Positions 43,607 to 53,540 of a DNA stretch of 64,000 nucleotides are shown one piece after another. A model generated the notes under the pieces. That model had not been told where the DNA came from. It saw nothing but the letters and a program-made list of their open reading frames with translations, and searched no databases. The DNA comes from Zantedeschia hybrid cultivar (taxonomy: Eukaryota; Streptophyta; Magnoliopsida; Alismatales; Araceae): NCBI GenBank assembly GCA_030544215.1, contig JARZZO010000002.1:76825150-76889149 (forward strand). The letters are read 5' to 3'. Positions within the stretch are counted from its first letter, which is position 1. Each line of letters begins with the position of its first letter. Position numbers and translations under genes: made by a program.

Positions 43607-45072
43607 GTAACATTCACATCACATTGAATTGTAAAGGAAGTGCAGAAATTAAAAATTATTACAATTCAACTTGACTCAGCAAATAATTACATATTCCAAC
43701 TGAAAAGAAATAATTAAGCGTACAGGCCTTAAAGGAAATAACAACTATATCAGGGCATACCCCGGAACGATGGCTGCTAGCACGCAATTCGAGATAAAAA
43801 TCCTCCTCGTTACGCCTACTTAGAACCCTCACCTGAAAATCGTAGGGGGTGAGTCTCATTGAAATAGACTCAGTAGGGATCCTTCGATTCCCACCACCCA
43901 CTTACGCACCCATAAGTGTAACAACACGAATAAAGGCAATTTAAATAAATAAAGCAGTAAACACAACTCTAAAACCACTCCATCACGGAGTCCACAACTA
44001 ACGTCTCGGCTAAACACGCAAACGACACAGCCGAACGCGGAAAACACCGACCCGCTGAGACCAAACAACAACCCCTCGGATAGCGCGCTGGCTATTCCGG
44101 CGTGACCTGGTTCAAGGTGGTTCTACTTCCCCCAGCACGAGTGACACTTCGAATGTACCACTCCCACACCGGTACTAGCTATACTCCGGGGTACACCAGG
44201 TGACCCTCTCTCTAGGCGTCACCCCACCACTTCCACATCGGCGGCGTGTCACTCCCACACCGACACAGGTTGCCTGAGCGCTAACGATTGTCACTCTAGG
44301 TCCACGATCACACAAAACACGTCACAGTGCGATCCAATCATGTAGAAATCCTTAACTTCGAAATATGGTTTTAAGCATGCATTTTAACCAAACTATCTAA
44401 CAATGTAAACATGTGTTAATTACATGGATTAATGAAGTTCTGTCTTGAATCGCGTTGCTTGTGGCCGACGTCATTCGAGATTCATAAACTGGTTCATGCA
44501 AAAACTAGCCTTAGAATGGCCTAAAACGCGTCGTGCAAGGTAGTCACCTTTTAAAAGACATCGCTGTCCCTAGTCGCCTAATCACGACAGAAGCAGAATC
44601 AGACCTCGGGGTGATCAAAACTAAATCGCGTTGTGGGAGGCAACCGCCATTCAAAATGATGTTGTTGTCCCAAGACGCCATTTAGCGTTCGCTAACAGGT
44701 TTTCCCCAGCCTTCCGAGTACAAAAAGTGAAATTTCTTCCCAAAAATCTCCTAAACATGCTCCAAAGCAGGAGAAACGTGGTTTTAATCAAACACAACGG
44801 AGATCATCACCTTATCGATTGCTTGAACTCTTCCGAACTTCAAACCGCTGGACTGCCTCACCACAAGCAGCCACCGGTACCGCCGTGGATGCCGTTACTT
44901 TACCGAAACTCGACCGCCGTCCGGAGAGCAATACGCCGCGGAGGAAATGATGGTGGTAGTGGTGGAAGTTAGGAGAGGGGGGGTTGAGGGAGTGGGGTGA
45001 GATGAAAGGAAGGAGAAGGGGAAGGGAGAATGAAGGGTTTGGAGAGAGGGAGAAGAGAGAAGAAAATGAGAG
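43607..45072 (-). repeat. Truncated 3' LTR of element B
   Basis: Lacks about 100-125 bp at the left and about 400 bp at the right compared with the 2325-bp LTR of element A. It passes from LTR sequence directly into the end of pol near 45075, so the polypurine tract is deleted. Hairpins near 44455-44480 and 44520-44580 are more decayed than those in element A. Confidence 0.75.
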
Positions 45073-45087
45073 AACTTATCTCGCATC

Positions 45088-46460
45088 TTATGAGAAAAGG
45101 TAGAGAAACTGATCTCGCATCTTATCCTCTCGCTCGCAGGTCGCCTCGCCTCTGGAACGACGCTGCCAAATTACCTTAACCAGAGGAACAACCTTGTTTC
45201 GAAGGACTTGTTCCCTGCGATCCTCAATACTCAATGGAAATTCCAGAAAGGACGAATCCTCAGCGACCTCCAACTCCGAAAAATCCAAGACATGAGATGG
45301 GTCCTGAACATACTTCCTCAGCAAAGAAACAAGGAACACATCGTGAACTCCTACAAGACTGGGCGGCAAGGCTAGTTGATACATTGTTTCCCCAATTCGA
45401 GTAAGAATGGGAAAATGTCCAATAGATCGCAGACTGAGCTTCCTTCGCTTCCCGAATCTCATCACACCCTTAGAGGATGAGATTCGGAGAAACACGTGGT
45501 CCCTAACCTCGAATTCAAGCGGTCTCCTACGGATATCCGCATAGCTCTTCTGCCTGTTCTGAACTATAGTCAACCTCTACTGCACTACTCTGGCAACCTC
45601 AGCACACTACTGTACCAACTCTGGCCCCTCTATCGGTCTCTCGCCAATCTCAGACCAATTCACAGGAGATCGGCACGGCCGCCCGTACAATACCTTATAT
45701 GGTGCCATACCGATACTAGAATGATAACTGTTGTTGTAAGCAAACTCCACTATAGACAAGTGCTGCTCCCAAGAACCTCTCCAATCTAGGCAACAAGCCC
45801 TGAGCATATCCTCCAATGTCTGAATGGTCCTTTCTGACTGTCTATCAGTCTCAGGATGGTAAGTCGAGCTAAAAGCTAACTGCGTACCCAAGGCCTTCTG
45901 AAAACTTTTCCAGAACTTAGAAGTGAATCTTGGATCCCGATCTGACACAATGGACAAAGGCACTCCATACAGAGAGATAATCCGGTCCACAAACAACTTA
46001 GCCAACTTACCGACTGACCAGTCCTTTCTAATAGCTAGAAAGTGCGCAGACTTTGTCAATCGATCAACAATGACCCAGATTGCATCCCTCCTGCCGGATG
46101 ACACGGGCAATCCCATTACAAAGTCCATAGTCACGTGCTCCCATTTCCACTCCGGGATCGGTAACGGCTGCAACAACCCTCCTAATCTCTGGTGCTCTGC
46201 CTTAACTTGCTGACAAGTCATGCATCTTGCCACATATTCAGCTACATCCTTCTTCATATCAGGTCACCAAAAGTACCTCCTCAAACAATGATGCATCTTA
46301 GTCGTTCCGAGATGCACTGCTCTATCGGCCTTTCGAGGAATCATAAAGAAAGATTCCACAACCTACTCATATAATCTCCATTCCTGAATCATAAGATGTG
46401 ATACGATCGTCTTCCGACTCAAAGCGTCTGCCGCCAGATCTTCAGAGCAAATACCACAGC
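45088..46460 (-). pseudogene. Integrase and chromodomain region of element B
   Basis: The frame 46257-45607 covers the integrase zinc site end (CMTCQQVKAEHQ), catalytic Asp (VTMDFVMGLP), second Asp (IVSDRDPRF) and Glu (RQSERTIQTLE; the usual Gly before Gln is Arg). The frame 45573-45088 covers the C-terminal part (GVMRFGKRRKLS, LVGVHDVFLVSLLRKY) and the chromodomain-like end (LRNKVVPLVKVIWQRRSRGEA). A frameshift lies between. Compared with element A, about 190 bp near 46435 and more near 46340 are deleted. Confidence 0.9.
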
Positions 46461-47506
46461 TCCCATGTAACGACCCGCCACCCTATAATCGGGGATCCGA
46501 TTACTAAATGGGTACCGAATCATTAATTTGGGACCAAACCAGGATCTAGTAAGTCTGGGAAATAAATAATAAACTAAGCTAAACATTCACATCGCATTGA
46601 ACTGAAATGAAAGTGCAGGAAATTGAAATTATTACAATGCGACTCGATTACAGCAAATAATTACATACTCCAGCTGAAAGGAAATAATTAAACATACAGG
46701 CCAGAAATAAATAACAACTACATCGGGGCATACCCCGGAACAACTGCCGAAGACGCACAACACACGGCCGCACACGCCGCTCTAAGTCTGCTGGGAGTCC
46801 TCACCTGAAAACCGCAGGGGTGAGTCTCAAGAACAAGACTCAGTAGGGATCCTTCGATCCCCACTGCCCACGCACACACCCACGAGTGTAAAGTACAGCT
46901 AACGGTGAAGTAACACGTGTAGTGGCAGGTACAATTCCTAATTCTCTACGTGAGAAGACATGCAATCGCAGTTATAATAATCATGCACATTCTAAACCAG
47001 CCGTTAGAAAATCTACAACCGTCATCTCGATAGAACTCGCCGACTGTGCAAACAACGGTGGGGAAAACCTCGACCCGCTGAGACCAAGGAATAGCCCCTC
47101 GGATAGCACGCTCGCTACTCCGGCCCCACTGGCTCAGGTGACTACCCCTTCCCCCAGCATGAGTGACTCTCCGAATGTACCACTCCGACACCGGTACTAG
47201 CTGACCCCGGGGTTCACCAGGTGACCCTCTCTCACTAGGCGTCACCCCGCCCACGCCCCCACCGGCGCTGTGCTCACGCCCCCACCAGCACAGGGTGATA
47301 AAGTGCTACAATGTCACTCCAGGTCCACAGTAACTGAAAACCCAACACAGTGCGATCCGGTCACGTGAAAAGCCCGCGATCGCATAACACACATAGAACC
47401 ATCCGATCATAAGAAACCCATCTCTTTCGGGTGCACTAAAACATGTGCTAATCATCTATCTAGCAGTATAAACACGTTTTACTGGCATGCATTAGTGAGA
47501 TTCTGT

Positions 47507-47873
47507 CTTGAATCGCGTCGACCAAGGTCGACGCCATTCAAGCTCCAATTACAGGTCTATATAAATCAGTCTTCAGAATCTGGCCTTAAAAGGCGTCGAC
47601 CCTCATGGTCGCCTTTTTAAAAGGCGTCGACATCCTCAGACGCCATTCAACACCGAAATCCGGAATTCCCAAGGCCTTATCCAAGGGATTTCTGTGGTTA
47701 AAACGCGTCATGGATGCCTGACGCTGTTCAAAAACGCGTCGTTTACCCATGACGCCTTTCAGCCACAGAAACCCCAACCTGGCAAACTGTCTGTCAGTCA
47801 ATTCCCGTCTAAAAGGCGTCGTGATGGCCCGACGCCCTTCAAAAAGGCGTCGTCCATGCACGACGTCTTTCAG
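47507..47873. repeat. Hairpin cluster 1 in element A 3' LTR (seven units)
   Basis: Seven inverted repeats at about 47507-47542, 47586-47620, 47617-47650, 47698-47731, 47728-47761, 47809-47842 and 47838-47873. The first has 17-bp arms (CTTGAATCGCGTCGACC and GGTCGACGCCATTCAAG) with one mismatch and a 2-base loop. All share a GCGTC(G/A)...GACG core framed by TTNAA-type ends. Loops differ in sequence and length, and neighbouring units overlap by three or four bases at the TTAA/TTCAA ends. Confidence 0.9.
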
Positions 47874-48410
47874 CCCCGGGAACCAGGAACGCCCTAAACC
47901 CGAGGGCTCCCTTTTCAACCCTAAATAACCCCAAAAATCATACAAACTGGAGGGAAACGAAGAGCAAGACAATTCATAGGCAAACACCCCATAGAGATCC
48001 TAAACATGCTCATTCTAACCCCCAAAAAAAATGAAGATCTACCACATGCATATTGAGGAAAACATGATTTTGAACACAATGCCACGGAGAACGTCACCCT
48101 ACCGGACACTCGAACTCCTCAAGCTCCACGCCGTTCACCCTTCTCGCCCCACGCCGCCGCCGGTACCGCCGTGTCGTCCTAGCTCCACCGTGACGTCGGC
48201 CGCCGTCCGGAGAGTAGAACGCCGCAGTGGAAGTGGAGGTGGTAGTGGTATGAGTTAGGTAGAGGATGGAGTGGAGGGAGAGGCGAAATGGTGGGAGGAA
48301 AAGAGGGAGGAGGAGGTGGCCGCCGCCGGTCGCCGGAGGAGGAGGAGAGAAGGAGAGTAGGAGAAAATGAGGGAAAGAAGGAGGGCTCACGGGGTTAACC
48401 AGAAACTGGC

Positions 48411-48711
48411 TAAAACGCGTCGACATCTACGGACGCCAATCAGGTGATGTGACGGCCGCTCTGACAAGATTCTGAAACGCGTCGTCCTACACAGACGCCA
48501 TTCAGACAACTTGTCAGGGCCGAACTCTGACACACCCAGAGTCGCAGTCTGAAAGGCGTCGTCCTTCGCAGACGCCGTTCAGACGATCTGACAGGGCCGT
48601 ACCCACGTGGCCCAAGGCCAACCCCCGCGGCACCCACGTGGCAGCACCTGAAACGCGTCTGCCAAGGTGGACGCCGTTTAAAACGCGTCGCCAGGTCCTG
48701 ACGCGATTCAA
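48411..48711. repeat. Hairpin cluster 2 in element A 3' LTR (five units)
   Basis: Units at about 48411-48442, 48470-48507, 48547-48584, 48649-48680 and 48677-48711. The third pairs GTCTGAAAGGCGTC with GACGCCGTTCAGAC (one mismatch). The same core and framing as cluster 1 occur, again with variable loops. The matching array in the other LTR lies 7075 bp to the right. Confidence 0.9.
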
Positions 48712-48790
48712 CTCAGAACTTCGCCCCCCACAAGGGTGAGAACAACAGGGTCTGACCCGAATACCGGATCCGAAAGTCTCGATCCTTACA

Positions 48791-48803
48791 TTCTCCCCCC
48801 CTT
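48791..48803 (-). other. Polypurine tract of element A
   Basis: The minus strand reads AAGGGGGGGAGAA immediately before the 3' LTR. It is the usual plus-strand primer and lies about 75 bp beyond the gag-pol stop codon. Confidence 0.9.
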
Positions 48804-48877
48804 AAAGAAATTTCGTCCTCGAAATTGACTGCTAGAATCAACAAGGTCAAAACAAAGATACAAGTTTACAATAAGAC

Positions 48878-51800
48878 TCACGAGAAGAGGTAAGGGAACT
48901 GCTCCCGCATCTCGTCCTCTCGCTCCCAGGTTGCCTCACCTCCGGAGCGGTACTGCCAAATCACCTTGACCAGCGGTACGACCTTGTTCCGCAAGACCTG
49001 CTCTCTGCGATCCTCAATACGAACCGGGTACTCTGGAAATGACAGGTCCTCAGAGACCTCCAACTCTGAAAAGTCCAACACATGGGACGGATCCTGAACA
49101 TACTTCCTCAACAAGGACACATGGAACACATCGTGCACTCCTGCCAGACTGGGTGGCAAGGCCAACTGATACGCGGTTTCCCCGATTCGAGCAAGAATGG
49201 GAAAATGTCCGATATAACGCGGACTCAGCTTGCCTCGCTTCCCGAATCTCATCACACCCTTGGAGGGTGAAACTCGGAGAAACACGTGGTCCCCAACCTC
49301 AAACTCAAGTGGTCTCCGTCGGATGTCGGCATAACTCTTCTGTCTACTCTGAGCTGCGGTCAACCTCTGCTGAACCGTCCTGGCGACCTCAGCACACTGC
49401 TGCACCAACTCGGGCCCTGCAATCTGCCTCTCACCGATCTCAGACCAACACGCTGGTGATCGACACGGCCGCCCATACAAAGCCTCATAAGGCGCCATGC
49501 CGATTCTAGAATGGTAGCTGTTGTTGTAGGCAAATTCCACAGTGGACAAATGCTGCTCCCAAGAACCTCCCCAGTCTAGACAACAAGCTCTGAGCATATC
49601 TTCCAATGTCTGAATAGTTCTTTCCGATTGCCCGTCAGTCTCGGGATGGTAAACTGAACTGAAAGCCAACTGAGTCCCCAACGCCTGCTGAAAGCTCTTC
49701 CAGAATCTGGAAGTAAACCTCGGATCTCGATCTGATACAATGGACAAAGGGACCCCGTGTAGAGAAATGATCCGGTCTACAAACAACTTGGCCAACTTGC
49801 CGACCGACCAGTCCTTCCTAACAGCTAGGAAGTGTGCCGACTTGGTCAGCTGATCTACGATGACCCAGATGGCATCTCTCCTGCTAGGAGATGTAGGCAA
49901 TCCCATCACGAAGTCCATAGTCACATGCTCCCATTTCCACTCTGGGATTGGCAAAGGCTGTAGCAATCCACCAGGTCTCTGATGCTCGGCCTTGACCTGC
50001 TGACAAGTCATGCATCTGGCCACATACTCGGCCACATCTCTCTTCATACCGGGCCACCAGAAGTGCCTCCTCAAACAGTGATACATCTTTGTTGTCCCGG
50101 GATGCACTGCATACCTCGATCGGTGCGCCTCATCAAGAACACATCTGCGCACATCTTCCTCAGTCGGGACATAGAGTCTGCCTCTGAATCTGACGGTACC
50201 ATCATCCCATAACTCCACCTCAGACCTCTGGAGAATCTGGGGTAACTCCGCATCTGCCCTCTGGGCCTCAATAACTGCATGATACACTGCTGGTCTCACA
50301 GTCAAACTGACCAGCACAGCTCTGTCATCTTCACGTGGAACCCTAAAGGAAGATTCCACCACTTGTTCGAATAATTTCCACTCCTGAATCATGAGGTATG
50401 ACATGACCGTCTTCCGACTCAAAGCGTCTGCCACCACATTCGCTTTGCCCGGATGATAAGAAAGGTCAAAGTCATAATCTTTAATGAACTCCATCCATCT
50501 TCGCTGCCTCAAATTCAGATCCCTCTGTGTGAACACATACTTCAAGCTCTTGTGATCCGTGAAAACCTGGAATTTCTCCCCATATAAATAATGCCTCCAG
50601 ATCTTGAGTGCAAATACCACTGCTGCCAGCTCCAAATCATGAGTAGGATAGTTCTCTTCATGCTTCCTCAGCTGCCGAGAAGCATAAGCAACTACCCTGC
50701 CATGCTGCATAAGGACTGCTCCCAATCCTCGATGGGACGCATCCGAGTAAACCACAAATCCACCTGACCCAGATGGAAGCACTAGCACTGGGGCTGACGT
50801 GAGACGAGTTTTTAGCTCAATAAAACTCTGCTCACAATCCTCGGTCCACTCAAAGCGAACTCCCTTTCGAGTCAACCTCGACAAGGGGATCGCTATCGAA
50901 GAGAATCCTTGAACAAACCGTCTGTAATACCCAGCAAGCCCCAGAAAGCTCCTGATCTCGGTCACTGAAGTCGGCCTGTTCCAGTCCATCACTGCCTCTA
51001 TCTTCGCTGGGTCTACTGCGATACCTTCACCAGAAATAACGTGCCCAAGAAAGTGCACCTCGCTCAGCCAAAATTCACATTTGCTGAACTTGGCATAGAG
51101 TCGATGCTCCCTCAGGACCTGCAATACTGCCCGAAGATGGGCGGTATGCTCTTCCTCAGAAGAAGAATAGATCAGGATATCATCTATAAACACAACCACA
51201 AACTGGTCCAGATAAGTCCTGAAGACTCGGTTCATTAGCTCCATAAAAGCCGCCGGAGCATTGGTCAGGCCAAAGGGCATAACCAAAAACTCATAGTGTC
51301 CGTACCGAGTTCTGAAGGCCGATTTGCTAACATCAACATCCCGGATCCTCATCTGATAATACCCGGATCTCAAGTCGATCTTGGAAAATACTTTCGCAGA
51401 CTGCAGCTTATCCATTAAATCATCAATCCTTGGAAGTGGGTATTTATTCTTTATTGTTACCTGGTTCAGCTGCCTATAGTCAATGCACAACCTCAGAGAA
51501 CCATCTTTCTTTCTAACAAACAGGACTGGAGCACCCCATGGGGATGTACTGGAGCGAATGAAACCCTTATTCAACAGCTCCTGCAACTGTGCCTTCAACT
51601 CAGCGAGTTCGGCTGGCGCCATCCGATACGGGGCCTTAGACAAGGGCGCCGTACCTGGTGCAAGCTCGATGGTGAATTCGACCTCTCGCTGAGGAGGAAG
51701 GCCAGGCAGCTCCTCAGGAAAAACATCGATGAATTCACACACAACAGGTACCTCCTCAGGGCTGAGACTACTCTGGACATCGGAGACAACAACAGAGGCA

Positions 51801-53383
51801 AGGAAAGCCTCGCAGCCACCATCAAGCAACCTCCGTGCCTTAAAGGCAGAAATAAGAATACCTCGGGAAGAAAGCCTAATACCTTGGAAGAAGAAGGTCG
51901 GGATGTTCGGAATGGAGAATCGCACCCTCTTCCTGTGGCAGTCCACCTCTGCATAAAATGCTTCCAACCAATCCATACCCAGGATGACATCAAAGTCTCG
52001 AATGGCAAGCACAACCAACTGGGCAGGGAGCACATGACCCTCAATGGTCAAGGGAACATTCCTCAAGCAGTTATAAGATATCATATAGTCTCCAGAAGGA
52101 ACTTCCACCATCAAACCATCAGATAACTCAACAACAGGCGCAGAAAGGATATCTAAGAACTGCTCAGAAATGAAAGAATGCGAAGCCCCTGAATCAATCA
52201 ATACGTGTGCAAAGTTCCCAAGGACAGAAAGTGTACCTTCCACCAAGTTGGACGCGCGAGCCTCCCTCCTGGTGATAGCTAACACTCTCCCCTGGGTCCT
52301 CGGCTTCTTCTGCTCGCCTGAATCATGACCCTGACCATACCCCTGCGGGCACTGCCTCGCCAAGTGGCCCTGCTGGCCGCAAGCGAAACATCTCCTGGGA
52401 AGAGTGGGACACTGAGTCCCACCATGGGTACCACCACACTGCTGACAGACTGCCGGAAGCCTCTGAGCTGGCTCCTGCTGTGCACTGGACACTGTCTGAC
52501 TCTGCTGCCCCTGTCTGGGCCGGCTGCTACCGCTGCTGCCGCTACTGCTGCCACCACCCCTGAAGAACCTCCTGAATCGGGAGCCGAGAGAAGACGATCC
52601 CGATCCGGCTGAAGGAGCCGGTGCCGCTGCTTTACCCCTGCCCCGAGAAGGCCCCTGGACAGTCTGTCCTCTCTCCCGGGCCGACTGGATCTGCTGAGCC
52701 TCTACAGCTGCCGCACGCCTAACTGCTGACGCCAAGTCTGTACAACAATGGGACGCCACAAAGTTCCTCAAACTGAGCCTAAGCCCATCCACAAACCTCT
52801 CCGTGCGACGTTCCTCGTCCTGAGATATGAAAGGCACGAACCGTCCCAGCGAAACAAACTTCGCCTCGTATTCAAGTACTGTCATGCTCCCCTGTGTCAG
52901 ATCCATGAATTCCCTCTCCTTGGCTCGCTGGACATGTCTAGGGAAATACTGTGCATTAAACTCCTGGACAAAGGTCTCCCAAGATATCTCCCTAAGACTC
53001 TTGTCCCCATAGGACAAACTCTTCAAGGTGGTCCACCAGTCGTAGGCGCTATCCTTCAGCATGAAGGTAGCTAACGGGGTCCGCTCTACTGCAGCACAAT
53101 CCATGGTGTCAAAAGTCTTCTCTATCTCTCTAAGACAATGGATGGCCTCGTCAGGGTCGGGGCGACTGGTGAAGTGAGGTGGCCTCAGCTTCAGAAACCG
53201 CTCAAGTGTAGCGGTGGACCCTCCTCGCGCACTGGAACTCTCACTAGGGTCTCGTGTCTGATAACGAGCCATAGTGTCCATCATCGCCTCCATGAACTGC
53301 TCAACACTCGGCCTCCCGGCCTCGGACCCACTAGGGACATCTCCCTGCTCTCGGATAACTGGCATCCTCCTTCTGGGAGCCAT
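48878..53383 (-). CDS. Gag-pol polyprotein, Tekay-like chromovirus, intact
   Basis: 1501 residues in one frame. Gag domain about 60-215; CCHC knuckle Cys332, Cys335, His340, Cys345; aspartic protease LIDSGA with Asp397; RT with IDYRQLN (634-640), MPFGLTNAPA and catalytic FIDD (732-735). RNase H follows with Asp881, Glu918 and Asp943, then the integrase zinc site His1087, His1094, Cys1124, Cys1127. The integrase triad is Asp1157, Asp1218, Glu1254 (35 residues between the last two). The C-terminal GVMRFGKRGKLSPRYIG and VHDVFHVSLLRKYV precede a chromodomain (about 1452-1501, LRNKVVPLVKVIW), which in this lineage is thought to steer integration to heterochromatin. The ATG lies about 150 bp inside the 5' LTR edge. 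No stops or missing catalytic residues were seen. The lineage call rests on the C-terminal region. Confidence 0.97.
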   Translation of the reverse strand: MAPRRRMPVIREQGDVPSGSEAGRPSVEQFMEAMMDTMARYQTRDPSESSSARGGSTATLERFLKLRPPHFTSRPDPDEAIHCLREIEKTFDTMDCAAVERTPLATFMLKDSAYDWWTTLKSLSYGDKSLREISWETFVQEFNAQYFPRHVQRAKEREFMDLTQGSMTVLEYEAKFVSLGRFVPFISQDEERRTERFVDGLRLSLRNFVASHCCTDLASAVRRAAAVEAQQIQSARERGQTVQGPSRGRGKAAAPAPSAGSGSSSLGSRFRRFFRGGGSSSGSSGSSRPRQGQQSQTVSSAQQEPAQRLPAVCQQCGGTHGGTQCPTLPRRCFACGQQGHLARQCPQGYGQGHDSGEQKKPRTQGRVLAITRREARASNLVEGTLSVLGNFAHVLIDSGASHSFISEQFLDILSAPVVELSDGLMVEVPSGDYMISYNCLRNVPLTIEGHVLPAQLVVLAIRDFDVILGMDWLEAFYAEVDCHRKRVRFSIPNIPTFFFQGIRLSSRGILISAFKARRLLDGGCEAFLASVVVSDVQSSLSPEEVPVVCEFIDVFPEELPGLPPQREVEFTIELAPGTAPLSKAPYRMAPAELAELKAQLQELLNKGFIRSSTSPWGAPVLFVRKKDGSLRLCIDYRQLNQVTIKNKYPLPRIDDLMDKLQSAKVFSKIDLRSGYYQMRIRDVDVSKSAFRTRYGHYEFLVMPFGLTNAPAAFMELMNRVFRTYLDQFVVVFIDDILIYSSSEEEHTAHLRAVLQVLREHRLYAKFSKCEFWLSEVHFLGHVISGEGIAVDPAKIEAVMDWNRPTSVTEIRSFLGLAGYYRRFVQGFSSIAIPLSRLTRKGVRFEWTEDCEQSFIELKTRLTSAPVLVLPSGSGGFVVYSDASHRGLGAVLMQHGRVVAYASRQLRKHEENYPTHDLELAAVVFALKIWRHYLYGEKFQVFTDHKSLKYVFTQRDLNLRQRRWMEFIKDYDFDLSYHPGKANVVADALSRKTVMSYLMIQEWKLFEQVVESSFRVPREDDRAVLVSLTVRPAVYHAVIEAQRADAELPQILQRSEVELWDDGTVRFRGRLYVPTEEDVRRCVLDEAHRSRYAVHPGTTKMYHCLRRHFWWPGMKRDVAEYVARCMTCQQVKAEHQRPGGLLQPLPIPEWKWEHVTMDFVMGLPTSPSRRDAIWVIVDQLTKSAHFLAVRKDWSVGKLAKLFVDRIISLHGVPLSIVSDRDPRFTSRFWKSFQQALGTQLAFSSVYHPETDGQSERTIQTLEDMLRACCLDWGGSWEQHLSTVEFAYNNSYHSRIGMAPYEALYGRPCRSPACWSEIGERQIAGPELVQQCAEVARTVQQRLTAAQSRQKSYADIRRRPLEFEVGDHVFLRVSPSKGVMRFGKRGKLSPRYIGHFPILARIGETAYQLALPPSLAGVHDVFHVSLLRKYVQDPSHVLDFSELEVSEDLSFPEYPVRIEDRREQVLRNKVVPLVKVIWQYRSGGEATWEREDEMREQFPYLFS

Positions 53384-53527
53384 CTACTCGCCTACAATTA
53401 CAAAATCAAAAGGTTCTAATTAGAATCCTAAAACCTATGCTACCGACGTGCCTGTAGGGGATAATGTATTTATTTGCCGAATTTACAACATTTAACCTAG
53501 TTATTTATTTATTTGCCAGACCGTATG

Positions 53528-53539
53528 CTCTGATACCAA
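53528..53539 (-). other. Primer-binding site of element A
   Basis: The minus strand reads TGGTATCAGAGC, the initiator methionine tRNA complement, starting two bases inside the 5' LTR. Element B has the same site at about 60947-60958 with TTGGTATCAGAG. Confidence 0.93.
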
Positions 53540-53540
53540 C

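Larger units (their letters stand above)
46466..48790 (-). repeat. 3' LTR of element A
   Basis: Plus-strand ends TGTAACGACCCGCC and GATCCTTACA, 2325 bp. It has two clusters of hairpins (47507-47873 and 48411-48711), a GC-rich middle with GCCGCCGTCCGGAGAG, and a purine-rich stretch near 48260-48390. Repeated ACTCCGA/ACACCGG phrases occur near 47160-47300. Open frames inside occur at identical places in the other LTR and are not genes. Confidence 0.97.

Noticed and set aside
46922..48711. Open frames duplicated exactly at 53997-55786
   Set aside because: LTR sequence of element A present in both LTRs; frames overlap hairpin arrays and have no protein-family features.
47507..48711. Hairpin array as a CRISPR array
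   Set aside because: Spacing is irregular, stems vary, loops are only 2-13 bases, no cas genes exist, and the context is a plant LTR.
51595..52557. Minus-strand 149- and 92-codon frames within the gag-pol of element A
   Set aside because: Out-of-phase translations of the real 1501-codon polyprotein.
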